The position numbers were made by a program, and so were the translations under genes. This document shows, piece by piece, positions 43,408 to 53,042 of a DNA stretch of 64,000 bases. The stretch lies in contig JAAFJN010000013.1 in the NCBI GenBank assembly GCA_013298845.1, positions 1-64,000 of the forward strand. Direction: 5' to 3'. The notes beneath the pieces were generated by a model. That model made no database searches. It worked only from the letters and a program-made list of their open reading frames with translations, and had not been told where the DNA came from. The stretch comes from Chitinophagales bacterium. GTDB taxonomy: Bacteria > Bacteroidota > Bacteroidia > Chitinophagales > Saprospiraceae. How positions within the stretch are numbered: position 1 is the stretch's first letter; each line of letters starts with the position of its first letter.

Positions 43408-44850
43408 TGTACGCGTGTAGGGTTGCGCCGGTTGGGCAAACAGCCTATCGGTGGTTTGTTCTTCTTGCAAAATGCCTTGGTACAGCACCATAATACGATC
43501 CGAAATTTGCCGTACAATGTCCAAATCGTGGGTAATAAACACAATGCCGCATTGACGCTGGTGTTGCAGGTTTTTTAACAACTGTAACACGGCTTGCTGG
43601 GTAACGGAATCAAGTCCCGATACAATTTCGTCACAAATCAAGAGGGTAGGGTTGGCACTTAAAGCCCGCGCAATACAAACGCGTTGCTTTTGCCCGCCGG
43701 ATAACTGGTGGGGGTAACGGTGGTACATCTCCTCCGGGAGTTCGACCCATTCCAGCAGTTGCACAACGCGTTTCCGGGCTGCTTCCCGGTCGAGCAGGGG
43801 CGAAAAATGTTGCACGGTTTCAAACAGGGCATCACCAATGCGCATGGACGGGTTTAGTGCCGACGCCGGATGCTGGTCAATAATGACCGTGCCCCCTTTG
43901 GCGTAACCGTTTTGTTCGGCAATGGCTTTACCCAAACTGGTTTTCCCGGAACCGGATTCGCCCACAATGCCGAGGCATTCGCCCGCGTACACGCGCACGG
44001 GCACCTGATCCACGGCGTTGAACCATTGTTTGGGTTTACCCCAAAAATTGCGCTTCTTTGGGTAGGTCACTGTTATGCCCGGATGTTCAAAAATAGGCGT
44101 CGCGTTGGGGGCAGGCGTATGCGTATGTGTTACCCGATCCGGTGCGGCCACGCGCTGTACCGGAACAATGGTTTGCATGTGACCCTGTTCCATAGTCGCA
44201 ATGTGGTTGCACATGTACCGGAGTACTTTTGTATCGTGCGATACCAGCAGCATGGTGAGTTGTAGTTCCTGTTGCAGGCTTTTTAACAAATCCAGCACTG
44301 ATTTTTGCACTGTAACGTCCAGGGCCGTGGTGGGTTCATCGGCAATGAGCACTTCTGGTTGTCCACAGAGGGCCATTGCAATCATAATTCGTTGGAGTTG
44401 CCCGCCGGATAATTCATGCGGGAAGGCATTTATGGTGCGCTCTATATCCTGGATTTGAACTTTTTGGAGCCATTGGGCGACCAGGTCGCGGGTATCTTGC
44501 GGAGATGTGCCCAAGTGCAGGACGATGGTTTCGGCGATTTGTTGTCCGCAGGTAAGGACGGGATTCAGGCTGCTGTAAGGTTCCTGAAAAACAAAACCAA
44601 TTTTTTTACCCCGAACGGCGGCCAGTTGGCGTGCGTCGTGGAGCGGAAAAGAATCGGTGCCAATGGTAAGTTGACCCTGAACGGTGGCTTGGCTCGAAAG
44701 CAAACCGGGGATTGCGAGCGCCAGTGTCGTTTTTCCCGACCCGGATGCGCCTGCAATCCCCAGTATTTTGCCCTTTTCAATCGAAAAGGAGACGTTATTT
44801 ACGATATTAAGTTGCCCGTATTGAACGGTCAGATCCGATACGTTCAGCAT
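43387..44850 (-). CDS. Fused double ABC ATPase of the oligopeptide (Dpp/Opp) type
   Basis: 487 residues, start at ATG complementary to 44848-44850 (a TTG lies 9 bp upstream). It contains two full ATPase domains: Walker A GASGSGKTT and GESGSGKTS, signatures LSGGQLQR and LSGGQKQR, Walker B VLIADEP and LLICDEI. The layout is DppD-DppF in one chain. The second Walker B glutamate is replaced by an Ile-containing segment CDEIVSG, but D and E are retained. Permeases and binding protein are not in the window. It starts 12 bp after the FKBP gene stop. Confidence 0.9.
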   Translation of the reverse strand: MLNVSDLTVQYGQLNIVNNVSFSIEKGKILGIAGASGSGKTTLALAIPGLLSSQATVQGQLTIGTDSFPLHDARQLAAVRGKKIGFVFQEPYSSLNPVLTCGQQIAETIVLHLGTSPQDTRDLVAQWLQKVQIQDIERTINAFPHELSGGQLQRIMIAMALCGQPEVLIADEPTTALDVTVQKSVLDLLKSLQQELQLTMLLVSHDTKVLRYMCNHIATMEQGHMQTIVPVQRVAAPDRVTHTHTPAPNATPIFEHPGITVTYPKKRNFWGKPKQWFNAVDQVPVRVYAGECLGIVGESGSGKTSLGKAIAEQNGYAKGGTVIIDQHPASALNPSMRIGDALFETVQHFSPLLDREAARKRVVQLLEWVELPEEMYHRYPHQLSGGQKQRVCIARALSANPTLLICDEIVSGLDSVTQQAVLQLLKNLQHQRQCGIVFITHDLDIVRQISDRIMVLYQGILQEEQTTDRLFAQPAQPYTRTLLAARL

Positions 44851-44862
44851 AATGACCAATTA

Positions 44863-45369
44863 TCAGTGGTGGTGACCACCGTCGCCGTGGATATGGCCGT
44901 GATCCAATTCTTCTTGTTCCGCATCGCGAACGAGAGATACGTGTCCGCTGAAATAGAGGTCAACGCCCGCCATGGGGTGGTTAAAGTCAATTTTAACGGT
45001 GTCGTCACCAACGCTGGCAACCATACCCTGAAGGTGGTTACCTTCCTGGTCTTGCAAAGGCAATACGTTGCCCACTTCGAGCAAACCTTCTTCAATTTTT
45101 CCGTCAATTTCAAAGATGCGTTTAGGAACATCAATCAATGCGCCATCGTCGTATGTGCCATAGGCTTTGTCTGCCGGGATGCCAAAAGCAAATGTATCGC
45201 CCGCTTTCAATCCTGAGAGGTTTTTCTCAAAATCCGGGATCATCATGCCAATACCATAGATAAAAGCAAGCGGTTCGCGGTTTTCAGTGGTTTCTACCAA
45301 TTGGCCCTCTGCGGTGCCATCGGTGAGTGTGTAATGCACAAACACCGCTTTGTTTTTTTCAATAATCAT
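44863..45369 (-). CDS. slyD: SlyD-type FKBP prolyl isomerase with His-rich tail
   Basis: 168 residues. FKBP domain with an inserted IF loop, as in SlyD (VHYTLTDGTAEGQLVETT, FIYGIGMMIPDFEKNLSGLK, and IDFNHPMAGVDLYFSGHV). The C-terminus DHGHIHGDGGHHH is a metal-binding His tail. It folds proteins and may store nickel or zinc. A minus-strand TATCTTTG at 45418-45425 is a likely -7 box. The ABC ATPase gene follows 12 bp downstream. Confidence 0.92.
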   Translation of the reverse strand: MIIEKNKAVFVHYTLTDGTAEGQLVETTENREPLAFIYGIGMMIPDFEKNLSGLKAGDTFAFGIPADKAYGTYDDGALIDVPKRIFEIDGKIEEGLLEVGNVLPLQDQEGNHLQGMVASVGDDTVKIDFNHPMAGVDLYFSGHVSLVRDAEQEELDHGHIHGDGGHHH

Positions 45370-45452
45370 TGTGTAAAAGCGGAATGCCCCGCTGGGATAT
45401 GTTTAATAAATGAGGCGCAAAGATACTACGGTTTTCCGAAATACGATGAGCC

Positions 45453-46238
45453 TTACCGGTATGATTTGAGTTTTTTGCCATCACCTTCCACCAAATCCCG
45501 AATAACAACGCTGGCCATGTGTAGGCCAAACAACGCGGGAATGTAGGATATGGTGCCGTAAAATGACCGTTTAAAACGGTTGCCGTCGGTGAGCATACAG
45601 GTGTTGCGATCCACCAGTTCGGAGGAAAAAACAACGGTTACGCCCTTGCGTACCCCTTTGCGTTTCAACCCTTTACGTATTTGTTGGGCAAAAGGACAAT
45701 TGAAGGTTTCCGACAAATCGGCCACCTGTACTTTTGACGGATCAATGCGCCCTCCGGCACCCATGCTGCTCACGATCCGAACCCCCAATTGTTTGCAGGT
45801 GACGATTAAATATTGTTTGGGCTGCACCGAGTCAATACAATCAAAAACGTAGTCGAAGCGGTCCGTAATTAAATCCTTCGCCGTGTTTGGGGTTAAAAAT
45901 TCTTCCACCACGGTAAGGTTAATTTCGGGGTTAATGTCCCGGATACGCTGGGCCATAATCGTCACTTTGGGTACCCCGACGGTACTGTGCAGGGCGGGTA
46001 ACTGGCGGTTGGTATTGGTGAGGTCAACGGTGTCACCATCTACAATGGTCATATTGCCCACCCCGGCCCGGGCAATGAACTCGGCGGCATAACTGCCCAC
46101 ACCGCCCAGGCCAACCACCAGGACGTGCATATTTTTGAGTTTTTCGAGAGATTCGCTGCCCACCAGCAGTTCGGTGCGTTGCAGCCAATGCGGTGCCGGG
46201 CCTTGTGGCTCGGCAATTTCGGGTGTTTGCTCTTCCAT
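45453..46238 (-). CDS. tcdA: tRNA threonylcarbamoyladenosine dehydratase
   Basis: 261 residues from the ATG complementary to 46236-46238 (MEEQTPEIA). ThiF/E1-like fold with the nucleotide motif VVGLGGVGSYAAEFIARAGV, DGDTVDLTNTNRQ and YVFDCIDSVQPKQYL. It makes cyclic t6A at position 37 of ANN-decoding tRNAs. In the family a conserved Cys (here in DLSETFNCPFAQQ) acts in the reaction. The ppk2 gene ends 8 bp upstream on the same strand. Confidence 0.92.
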   Translation of the reverse strand: MEEQTPEIAEPQGPAPHWLQRTELLVGSESLEKLKNMHVLVVGLGGVGSYAAEFIARAGVGNMTIVDGDTVDLTNTNRQLPALHSTVGVPKVTIMAQRIRDINPEINLTVVEEFLTPNTAKDLITDRFDYVFDCIDSVQPKQYLIVTCKQLGVRIVSSMGAGGRIDPSKVQVADLSETFNCPFAQQIRKGLKRKGVRKGVTVVFSSELVDRNTCMLTDGNRFKRSFYGTISYIPALFGLHMASVVIRDLVEGDGKKLKSYR

Positions 46239-46246
46239 AAATACAG

Positions 46247-46981
46247 TTATTCCGTTCCCGGCAATTTCATGTTGAGTTGTTCCAAGTGCTCCACGAGGGT
46301 TTTGGCGATAAAATAATCGCGGTACCAACGGTTATCCACCGGACAAATGTGCCAGGGGATCACGCTGTTATTAATGGCGTATTCGTAGGCATCCATGTAT
46401 TTGTCCCAATGTTTGCGCTCTTCCCAGTCGCCGTCGTTGTGTTTCCAAAACTTTTCCGGGTCTTCTTTGCGCTCCATTAACTGCACTTCCTGTTCTTCTT
46501 TCGACAAGTGCATGTAAAATTTGAATACCTGCGTATTGTTGTCCTTCAACAATAACTCTTCAAAAGCATTGATGGCGCGCATGCGCATGTCCACGCGATC
46601 CTGGTCAATCCAGCCGTGTACCCGTTGAATCAGAATATCTTCGTAGTGGCTGCGGTTAAAAATGGTCATCATCCCCTTTTGGGGAACCACTTTGTGAACA
46701 CGCCACAAAAAATCGTGGGCAAATTCCTCTTCGGTGGGTTTTTTAAAAGAAACAAGATTAAGACCCGCTACGGAGCAGGCGTCAAATACGTTGCGCACGG
46801 CTCCGTCTTTTCCACTGGCATCCATACCTTGCAAAATGACCATTGCACTGTACTTGCCTTGGGCGTACATGAGGTGTTGCAACGCGCCGAGGCGTTCCAC
46901 CAATGCCTTTGTTTTTTCTTTATAATCTTTTTTTGACGCGCCTTCCGGTGCGGTTGTGGGGATTTTATTTAATTTTATCAT
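46247..46981 (-). CDS. ppk2: Polyphosphate:nucleotide phosphotransferase, PPK2 family
   Basis: 244 residues from the ATG complementary to 46979-46981 (MIKLNKIPTTAPEGAS). Single PPK2 domain with Walker A GMDASGKDG, the lid-like segment TIFNRSHYEDILIQRVHGW and VDNRWYRDYF near the end. It uses polyphosphate to phosphorylate nucleotides; class I or III cannot be separated by eye. The start overlaps the rlpA-like gene by 17 bp and the tcdA gene follows 8 bp later. Confidence 0.9.
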   Translation of the reverse strand: MIKLNKIPTTAPEGASKKDYKEKTKALVERLGALQHLMYAQGKYSAMVILQGMDASGKDGAVRNVFDACSVAGLNLVSFKKPTEEEFAHDFLWRVHKVVPQKGMMTIFNRSHYEDILIQRVHGWIDQDRVDMRMRAINAFEELLLKDNNTQVFKFYMHLSKEEQEVQLMERKEDPEKFWKHNDGDWEERKHWDKYMDAYEYAINNSVIPWHICPVDNRWYRDYFIAKTLVEHLEQLNMKLPGTE

Positions 46982-47867
46982 TATCTGCGTCCAAATTGAC
47001 AATGTAGCACTTAGGGTGTTTTTTAGCGGCGGCTTTTTGGGCCACTTCGGCTTCTTTGCGGGTTTTGTAAGGGCCAATCAGCACTTTACAAGAACCATCG
47101 GCCGCGGTTTGCATCAAGGTTTTACCTTTGTACGAAGCCTGCAATTTGGAGGCTTCGGTAAAGGCCGATTCGATGGAAGAAAGGCTGTACAACTGCACGG
47201 CAAAACCCGTTGCTTCGGCTTTTGATACGTCAATTTTGTACGTTGCGTTTTCGAGCAGCGATAATTTTGGAGCAACGGTAACGGTTTCTTTGACCGGAGC
47301 CTTGGGCGTTTTGGGCGCGGCCAACGGCGAAGTTGCCTTGGCTTTTACCAATTCCGGCAGCACGTTGGGCTGGCTTTGAGCCGTTTGAGCGGCCACGGTA
47401 TTCTTTTGGGTTTTTACCGTGGGTTCCGTTTTAGGGGCGGTTGTGGGCGCCGTTTTTGGGGCGGGAGTTGGGGCGGGAGTTGGGGCGGCTTCGGCCTCTT
47501 TTTCAATCACCTCTACTTTTACTTTTAATGAACCGGCTTTGTCGAGACCAATTTCTTCGGCCGCGGCGCGCGATACGTCAATCACAAAACCTTCGGCGTA
47601 AGGACCACGGTCGTTCACGCGCACATCTACCGTGCGGTTATCATCGAGGCGGGTAACGCGGAGCATGGTGCCAAATTTGTACGTTTTGTGCGCACAGGTG
47701 TACAATGCCTTGTTGTAAGGCTCTCCACTGGCGGTTTTACGGCCCTCGTATTTATCGTTATAATAAGTTGCTTTACCAAATTCAGGGGTAATTGCAAAGG
47801 CCGATATGGTCATCAACAGGCAAATAACACCGGTTGTGAAGGATGCGATAATTTTTTTGCTGTTCAT
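46965..47867 (-). CDS. rlpA: RlpA-like septal lytic transglycosylase with SPOR domain
   Basis: 300 residues with signal peptide (GVICLLMTISAFA). A double-psi beta-barrel domain (about 30-120, KATYYNDKYEGRKTASGEPY, VRVNDRGPYAEGFVIDVSRA) resembles RlpA and expansin-like folds. A Pro/Ala-rich linker (about 130-210) leads to a SPOR domain (about 225-295, GFAVQLYSLSSIESAFTEAS). RlpA proteins bind denuded peptidoglycan at the septum. It is the first gene of a likely rlpA-ppk2-tcdA transcript. Confidence 0.9.
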   Translation of the reverse strand: MNSKKIIASFTTGVICLLMTISAFAITPEFGKATYYNDKYEGRKTASGEPYNKALYTCAHKTYKFGTMLRVTRLDDNRTVDVRVNDRGPYAEGFVIDVSRAAAEEIGLDKAGSLKVKVEVIEKEAEAAPTPAPTPAPKTAPTTAPKTEPTVKTQKNTVAAQTAQSQPNVLPELVKAKATSPLAAPKTPKAPVKETVTVAPKLSLLENATYKIDVSKAEATGFAVQLYSLSSIESAFTEASKLQASYKGKTLMQTAADGSCKVLIGPYKTRKEAEVAQKAAAKKHPKCYIVNLDADNDKIK

Positions 47868-47893
47868 TGTGTATTTAATTTTAGTGAATAGTT

Positions 47894-48448
47894 TTAGTCA
47901 AGTAATCGGCTTGCTTGAGCTATATGTCTTGCGGTATGCGCTGCCATAAATTCCAACAAATTGCCCAAATTAAATTTGAACATCGGAATGACGGCGAAAC
48001 GTATTTTGGTGCGGTTCAAATCCACTTCTTTGCTGAGTTGGATAATGCGCAATAATTTTTCAATGTTGATAATCAACGACTTCAACGCCGAAGGGGTTAA
48101 GGCCCGTCCCAACGGATTGTAGCGTTTGGATGTTTTAAAACGTTTGCCCGACGGCGATTTTACCCATTTCAGGGCTTGCCCGCCGATAAATGTTGTTTTT
48201 ACCGGCCCGTCTGGTTGTGGCTTGTGTTGGTGTGCTTTGGCCTTGTGAATGGCCAACTCTATTTGCGGCAAATAATCGCTGTAATGCAAATTAAGATGTT
48301 CAAAACACTCCAAAATAGTCCATCCTTTGGGGTCTTCGGGGCGCTGTTGAAGCCGTTTCTCATCGAGGTGCGAAAAGTTGCTTCTCAAGATTTCTAAAGA
48401 TGCACGTAGCGCTTGCTCTGCCTGATTATATAGTTCGTTCTGCGTCAT
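47894..48448 (-). CDS. DinB/DUF1569-like four-helix protein
   Basis: 184 residues from the ATG complementary to 48446-48448 (MTQNELYNQAEQALR). Four-helix pattern with metal-site-type His residues in GWTILECFEHLNLHYSDYL and the C-terminal AAHTARHIAQASRLL. It is only loosely similar to the DinB gene at 12.2 kb. Function unknown. The minus-strand TACATTTG at 48460-48467 lies 12 bp upstream, back to back with the CotH gene promoter. Confidence 0.82.
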   Translation of the reverse strand: MTQNELYNQAEQALRASLEILRSNFSHLDEKRLQQRPEDPKGWTILECFEHLNLHYSDYLPQIELAIHKAKAHQHKPQPDGPVKTTFIGGQALKWVKSPSGKRFKTSKRYNPLGRALTPSALKSLIINIEKLLRIIQLSKEVDLNRTKIRFAVIPMFKFNLGNLLEFMAAHTARHIAQASRLLD

Positions 48449-48531
48449 ATAAGTGGGGGCAAATGTAAAACAAAGATTGTCAATGCTATACAAAAATATA
48501 AAACATTTCAACTTGCTTTGCTTCCGTTCGT

Positions 48532-48539
48532 TATTTTTG
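48532..48539 (+). promoter_or_regulatory. -7 box of the second CotH gene
   Basis: TATTTTTG at 48532-48539, nine bases before the ATG at 48549, giving a very short leader. It faces the minus-strand TACATTTG box at 48460-48467, so a 100-bp region serves both divergent genes. Confidence 0.5.
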
Positions 48540-48548
48540 CCCTTCATT

Positions 48549-50165
48549 ATGACAAAAATACAACTTACACGCCTGCTACTATTGTGCCTGATTTTTATTT
48601 TTCAAAAAACGGCCGCCCAAACCCTTACCCAATCCGAATTACCCATTGTCCAAATTAATACCAACGGTGAAACCATCCCCAACGAACCCAAAATAACGGC
48701 CAATATGGCCATTATTTACAACGGACCGGGGATGATTAACCACATTGCTGATCAACCCTCGGTGTACCAGGGCAAAATTGGCATTGAAATCCGGGGGGCC
48801 AGTTCCGCCTGGATGCCGCAGCAACCTTTTGCCCTCGAAACCCGCGATGAACTGGGCAATGAACGTACTATCGCGCCCTTTGGTATGCCCGAAGAATCCG
48901 ATTGGTGCCTTATTCCCCATTACAACGAAAAAACGTTCGCCCGAAATCCGCTTTCCTACGAACTGTTCCGCGCTATGGGGCAATACGCTCCCCGCACCCA
49001 ACTCGTGGAAGTCGTACTAAATGGCAACTACGAGGGCATTTACCTCTTTTGCGAACGTATTAAACGGGATAAAAACCGCGTGGATGTGGCCAAATCCGAC
49101 CCCGACGCAACCAACGGCGACGCCCTCACGGGGGGGTATATTTTTAAAATTGACTACTGGTCAGGTTTTGATAATTTCACTTCGGCGTACACCCCGGCGG
49201 GTACCAACGCGAACATCAATTATGTCGTTCATTACCCAAAAGCCGACGATTGGACCACCGCCCAACGCGTTTACCTCCAACAATACGTCTACAATGCGGA
49301 AACGGCTTTGTTTGGCCCGGATTTTATGGACCCCCAAACGGGGTATCGCCGCTATTTTGACGCCAAAAGTTTTGTCGCCTATTTTTTGGTGAATGAATTG
49401 GCCCGCAACAACGATGGCAGCAAAAAAAGCCGCTATTTTTACAAAAACCAAAACAGCACCGACAGCCTCATTAAAGCCGGACCAGTGTGGGATTTTGACT
49501 GGGCCTGGAAAGACATTCCCGAATGTGATATTTTTGGGGCAACCGACGGCTCCGGCTGGTCGTACCGCATCAACGATTGTTTTCCCGATATTTATTCGCC
49601 TGATCTGTACCCTCGCATGTTGCAGGATTCGGATTTTGCCCAACAAATATGCAATTCCTACGCCGAATTGCGGCAGTCCGTTTTTTCCAAACAATACCTG
49701 TTTCATTACGTAGACAGCATTGCCGCTTTGGTCAACAACGCCAAAACGCGCCATTACCAACGCTGGAATATTTTGGGTTACCAAAACTGGACGGTGGAAG
49801 CCGGTGGTTATCCCACCACCTACGCCGGTGAAATTACCAAATTAAAAGGTTGGATCGAGCGCCGCCTGAACTGGCTGGATATCCACATTCCGCAATTGTG
49901 CAAACCCGCCGATGCGCCCATTGTGCCCGTGGACGCCCGTTTTACGGTGTTTCCCAATCCCACCAACGGTCTCGTTGCCTGGAATGCCTACGCCAATCCG
50001 TCCGGGAAGTTTTGGTGCGCCGATGTCCTGGGCCGTACCCGGGTTTTGTTCGCGACCCGAACGGCGGGGCGTTATACCCTCGATTTGAGCACTTTACACC
50101 CCGGTACCTATTTTATTTGGTCCGATGGAACTAAAAAAGATGCCGCGCGGGTTGTGAAATATTAG
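48549..50165 (+). CDS. Secreted CotH-like protein with T9SS tail
   Basis: 538 residues from ATG 48549, which opens a signal peptide (LLLLCLIFIFQKTAAQ). CotH-like domain over about 25-440 with IEIRGASSAWMPQQPFALET, SDWCLIPHYNEKTFARNPLS, TGGYIFKID and the active-site-like PVWDFDWAWKD. C-terminal type A T9SS sorting domain (FTVFPNPTNGLVAWN, LHPGTYFIWSDG). It lacks the P domain of the first CotH gene. It may phosphorylate or modify secreted proteins; targets unknown. Confidence 0.9.
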   Translation: MTKIQLTRLLLLCLIFIFQKTAAQTLTQSELPIVQINTNGETIPNEPKITANMAIIYNGPGMINHIADQPSVYQGKIGIEIRGASSAWMPQQPFALETRDELGNERTIAPFGMPEESDWCLIPHYNEKTFARNPLSYELFRAMGQYAPRTQLVEVVLNGNYEGIYLFCERIKRDKNRVDVAKSDPDATNGDALTGGYIFKIDYWSGFDNFTSAYTPAGTNANINYVVHYPKADDWTTAQRVYLQQYVYNAETALFGPDFMDPQTGYRRYFDAKSFVAYFLVNELARNNDGSKKSRYFYKNQNSTDSLIKAGPVWDFDWAWKDIPECDIFGATDGSGWSYRINDCFPDIYSPDLYPRMLQDSDFAQQICNSYAELRQSVFSKQYLFHYVDSIAALVNNAKTRHYQRWNILGYQNWTVEAGGYPTTYAGEITKLKGWIERRLNWLDIHIPQLCKPADAPIVPVDARFTVFPNPTNGLVAWNAYANPSGKFWCADVLGRTRVLFATRTAGRYTLDLSTLHPGTYFIWSDGTKKDAARVVKY

Positions 50166-50196
50166 TAACTACTGACCATTTAGTAGTGATTATTAA

Positions 50197-50204
50197 TACC
50201 TTTG
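50197..50204 (+). promoter_or_regulatory. -7 box of valS
   Basis: TACCTTTG at 50197-50204, about 37 bp before the valS ATG. A short inverted repeat ACTACT/AGTAGT (about 50168-50187) lies just upstream. A -33 TTG is not clear. Confidence 0.55.
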
Positions 50205-50241
50205 CACCGCTTTTATTCATTAAAAATACTTAAATATTTGT

Positions 50242-52953
50242 ATGTCAGAAATATCAACCCGTTACAATCCGGCAGAGACTGAGGAGAAATGGTATCAACA
50301 CTGGGAAAAATCTGGTTATTTCCGCTCCGTCCCCGACGACCGCGAAGCCTTTACCATTGTGATCCCTCCGCCGAACGTCACGGGTGTGCTGCACATGGGG
50401 CACCTTCTGAACAACAGCATCCAGGATATTTTGATTCGCAAAGCCCGGATGGACGGCAAAAATGCGTGTTGGGTACCCGGTACCGACCACGCTTCCATCG
50501 CCACCGAGGCGAAAGTAGTGCGTTGGCTGCGCGACGAAAAACAACTGCGCAAGGCCGACCTCACCCGCGAATCGTTCATGGGTTACGCCTACCAATGGAA
50601 AGACAAATACGGCGGTATTATCCTGCAACAATTGCGCCGCCTTGGGGCGTCGTGCGATTGGGACCGGACCGCCTTTACCATGGACAAAGGGTATTACCAG
50701 GACTGCATTCGCATGTTTGTGGACCTGCATTCCAAAGGTAAATTGTACCGGGGCCTGCGCATGGTCAACTGGGACCCCGAAGCCAAAACGGTATTGTCGA
50801 ACGAAGAAGTAATTTACGGCGAAGAAAACGCCCAATTGTTTCACCTGCATTATAAACTGGAAGACGGCAGCGACGGGGTAGTGATTGCTACCCAACGCCC
50901 CGAAACTATTTTTGCCGACGTAGCGGTGGCGGTGAATCCGAAAGATCCACGCTACACGCATTTAGTGGGCAAAAAAGTGTTGATTCCGCTCATTGACAAA
51001 GCCATTCCGGTGATTGCCGATGATTACGTGGACGTTGAATTTGGTACCGGGGCGTTAAAAATTACCCCGGCGCACGATCCCAATGACTACGAAATTGGCC
51101 AGCGCCACCAGTTGCCCGTCATTGATATTTTGACCGATGGCGGCCAAATCAGTGACGCGTGCACGTATGCGCCGCTCGTGGGTATGGACCGTTTTGCCGC
51201 GCGCAAAGCCGTAAAACCACTGCTCGATCAGGCGGGTGTTTTGGTAAAAATTCAGGATTACCAAACCAAAATTGGCCGTTCGGAACGCACCAATTCCGTA
51301 GTAGAACCCAAATTGTCGCTCCAATGGTTTGTAAAAATGGCCGATTTGGGTGCTCCGGCCCTCAAAGCGGTGATGGAGGAAGAAATCAAGTTTTACCCGC
51401 CCAGTTTCCAAAACCTGTACCGCAACTGGATGGAAAACCTGCGCGACTGGTGCATTAGCCGCCAGTTGTGGTGGGGACAACAAATTCCGGCCTGGTACCT
51501 CAAATCGGAAGGTTTGAGCAAAGAAACCCACGTGTTTGTGGCCGAAAACGTGGACGGTGCCCTGGCGCAAGCCAAAGCCGCTACCGGCAACGACCAACTC
51601 ACCGCCGATGACCTGCGCCAGGACGAAGACGTATTGGACACCTGGGCTTCTTCGTGGTTGTGGCCCATTTCGGTATTCGACGGATTTAACCAGCCCGACG
51701 GCGAAATTAAATACTATTACCCCACCAGCGTATTGGTGACGGGTTGGGATATTATTTTCTTCTGGGTGGCCCGGATGATTATGGCCGGTTACGAATACAA
51801 ACAGGAGCGGCCTTTCCAAGCGGTGTATTTTACCGGGATGGTACGCGACAAAAACCGCCGCAAAATGTCCAAATCGTTGGGGAATTCCCCCGATTCATTG
51901 GCATTGTTGGACAAATACGGGGCCGATGGCGTTCGTTTTGGCCTCATGTCCAGCGCCGCCGCCGGTGGTGACTTGATTTTTGATGCGCCATTTGGACCCG
52001 ACGGTGCCATTCTCGACGAAAGTGCTTTGTGCGAACAAGGCCGGAATTTCTGCAATAAAATGTGGAATGCCTTGCGTTTGGTAAAAGGTTGGAACACCAC
52101 GGCCACCCCGGAAAACGAAGACATTGAACGCACCAATGCGTTGGCCGTTGAATGGATTAATGAAAAATTCCAGGCGGTGTTGGCGACCGTTGAAAGTGAT
52201 TTTAAACAATATCGCCTCAGCGAAGCGTTGAAATCACTGTACGCCTTTATTTGGGATGATTTCTGTTCGTCGTTCCTGGAAATGGTTAAACCCGGTTACG
52301 AACAACCGATTGACCAGACCACTTACGACGCGACTTTGGCCATGTTCTCCCAAATGTTGGTGGCATTGCATCCGTTTATGCCGTTTATCACCGAAGAACT
52401 TTGGCACCAATTGGAAGAACGCGCCGCCGGTGACGATTGCTGCGTTCAACGATACCCCGCTTTGCGCCCGGCGAACGCCGAATTGATCGAACAAGTGGAG
52501 CAAATTCGCGATATTATTACCAAAATTCGGGAATTGCGCAACGCCAACCAACTCAAACAAAAAGAGCCATTGGCCGTTACGGTGCAAAACAGCGCTACCG
52601 CCAAAGCCTTGTTTGATGTTCCCGGTGCCCGCGCTATGGTGGTGAAAATGGCCTACCTCGGTAGCCTTTCCTTCTCCGATGCCGAACCTGAAAATGCCAA
52701 ATCATTCATCAGCGGCACGGATAAGTTTTACGTGGAAATGCCCACCGAAATTGACGTGGAAGCCGAACGCGCCAAACTGACCACCGAACTGGAATACCAA
52801 CGCGGTTTTGCCCGCTCGGTGGAAGGTAAACTCTCCAACGAGCGTTTTGTAAGTGGTGCACCCGCGCAGGTCGTTGACAACGAGCGTAAAAAACTCGCCG
52901 ATGCCCAGGCGCGCATTGCTATTTTGGAAGAAAGTTTGCAAAAATTAGGATAA
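50242..52953 (+). CDS. valS: Valyl-tRNA synthetase
   Basis: 903 residues. Class I synthetase: HIGH motif in PPPNVTGVLHMGHLLNNS (about residue 45), editing domain (WDPEAKTVLSNEEV, ATQRPETIFADVAVAV), KMSKS motif in NRRKMSKSLGNS (about 540), anticodon-binding domain and the C-terminal coiled-coil arm (about 830-903, EYQRGFARSVEGKLSNERFV). It charges tRNA-Val and edits Thr. A heptamer array starts 2 bp after the stop codon. Confidence 0.97.
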   Translation: MSEISTRYNPAETEEKWYQHWEKSGYFRSVPDDREAFTIVIPPPNVTGVLHMGHLLNNSIQDILIRKARMDGKNACWVPGTDHASIATEAKVVRWLRDEKQLRKADLTRESFMGYAYQWKDKYGGIILQQLRRLGASCDWDRTAFTMDKGYYQDCIRMFVDLHSKGKLYRGLRMVNWDPEAKTVLSNEEVIYGEENAQLFHLHYKLEDGSDGVVIATQRPETIFADVAVAVNPKDPRYTHLVGKKVLIPLIDKAIPVIADDYVDVEFGTGALKITPAHDPNDYEIGQRHQLPVIDILTDGGQISDACTYAPLVGMDRFAARKAVKPLLDQAGVLVKIQDYQTKIGRSERTNSVVEPKLSLQWFVKMADLGAPALKAVMEEEIKFYPPSFQNLYRNWMENLRDWCISRQLWWGQQIPAWYLKSEGLSKETHVFVAENVDGALAQAKAATGNDQLTADDLRQDEDVLDTWASSWLWPISVFDGFNQPDGEIKYYYPTSVLVTGWDIIFFWVARMIMAGYEYKQERPFQAVYFTGMVRDKNRRKMSKSLGNSPDSLALLDKYGADGVRFGLMSSAAAGGDLIFDAPFGPDGAILDESALCEQGRNFCNKMWNALRLVKGWNTTATPENEDIERTNALAVEWINEKFQAVLATVESDFKQYRLSEALKSLYAFIWDDFCSSFLEMVKPGYEQPIDQTTYDATLAMFSQMLVALHPFMPFITEELWHQLEERAAGDDCCVQRYPALRPANAELIEQVEQIRDIITKIRELRNANQLKQKEPLAVTVQNSATAKALFDVPGARAMVVKMAYLGSLSFSDAEPENAKSFISGTDKFYVEMPTEIDVEAERAKLTTELEYQRGFARSVEGKLSNERFVSGAPAQVVDNERKKLADAQARIAILEESLQKLG

Positions 52954-52954
52954 A

Positions 52955-52998
52955 CGAACAATTGTTCGGTGTTCGATGTTCAATTGTTCGATGTTCAA
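52955..52998. repeat. Short family A array after valS
   Basis: GAACAATTGTTC palindrome then TTC-strand units (GGTGTTC, GATGTTC, AATTGTTC) to about 52998, followed by ATATTTAACGCC. It lies immediately after the valS stop and 43 bp before the next start. Only a TTC arm is present, so it is a fragment or minimal member. Confidence 0.8.
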
Positions 52999-53042
52999 TA
53001 TTTAACGCCGCTTTTGTTTTTTAACACATACCGTTTTACACA

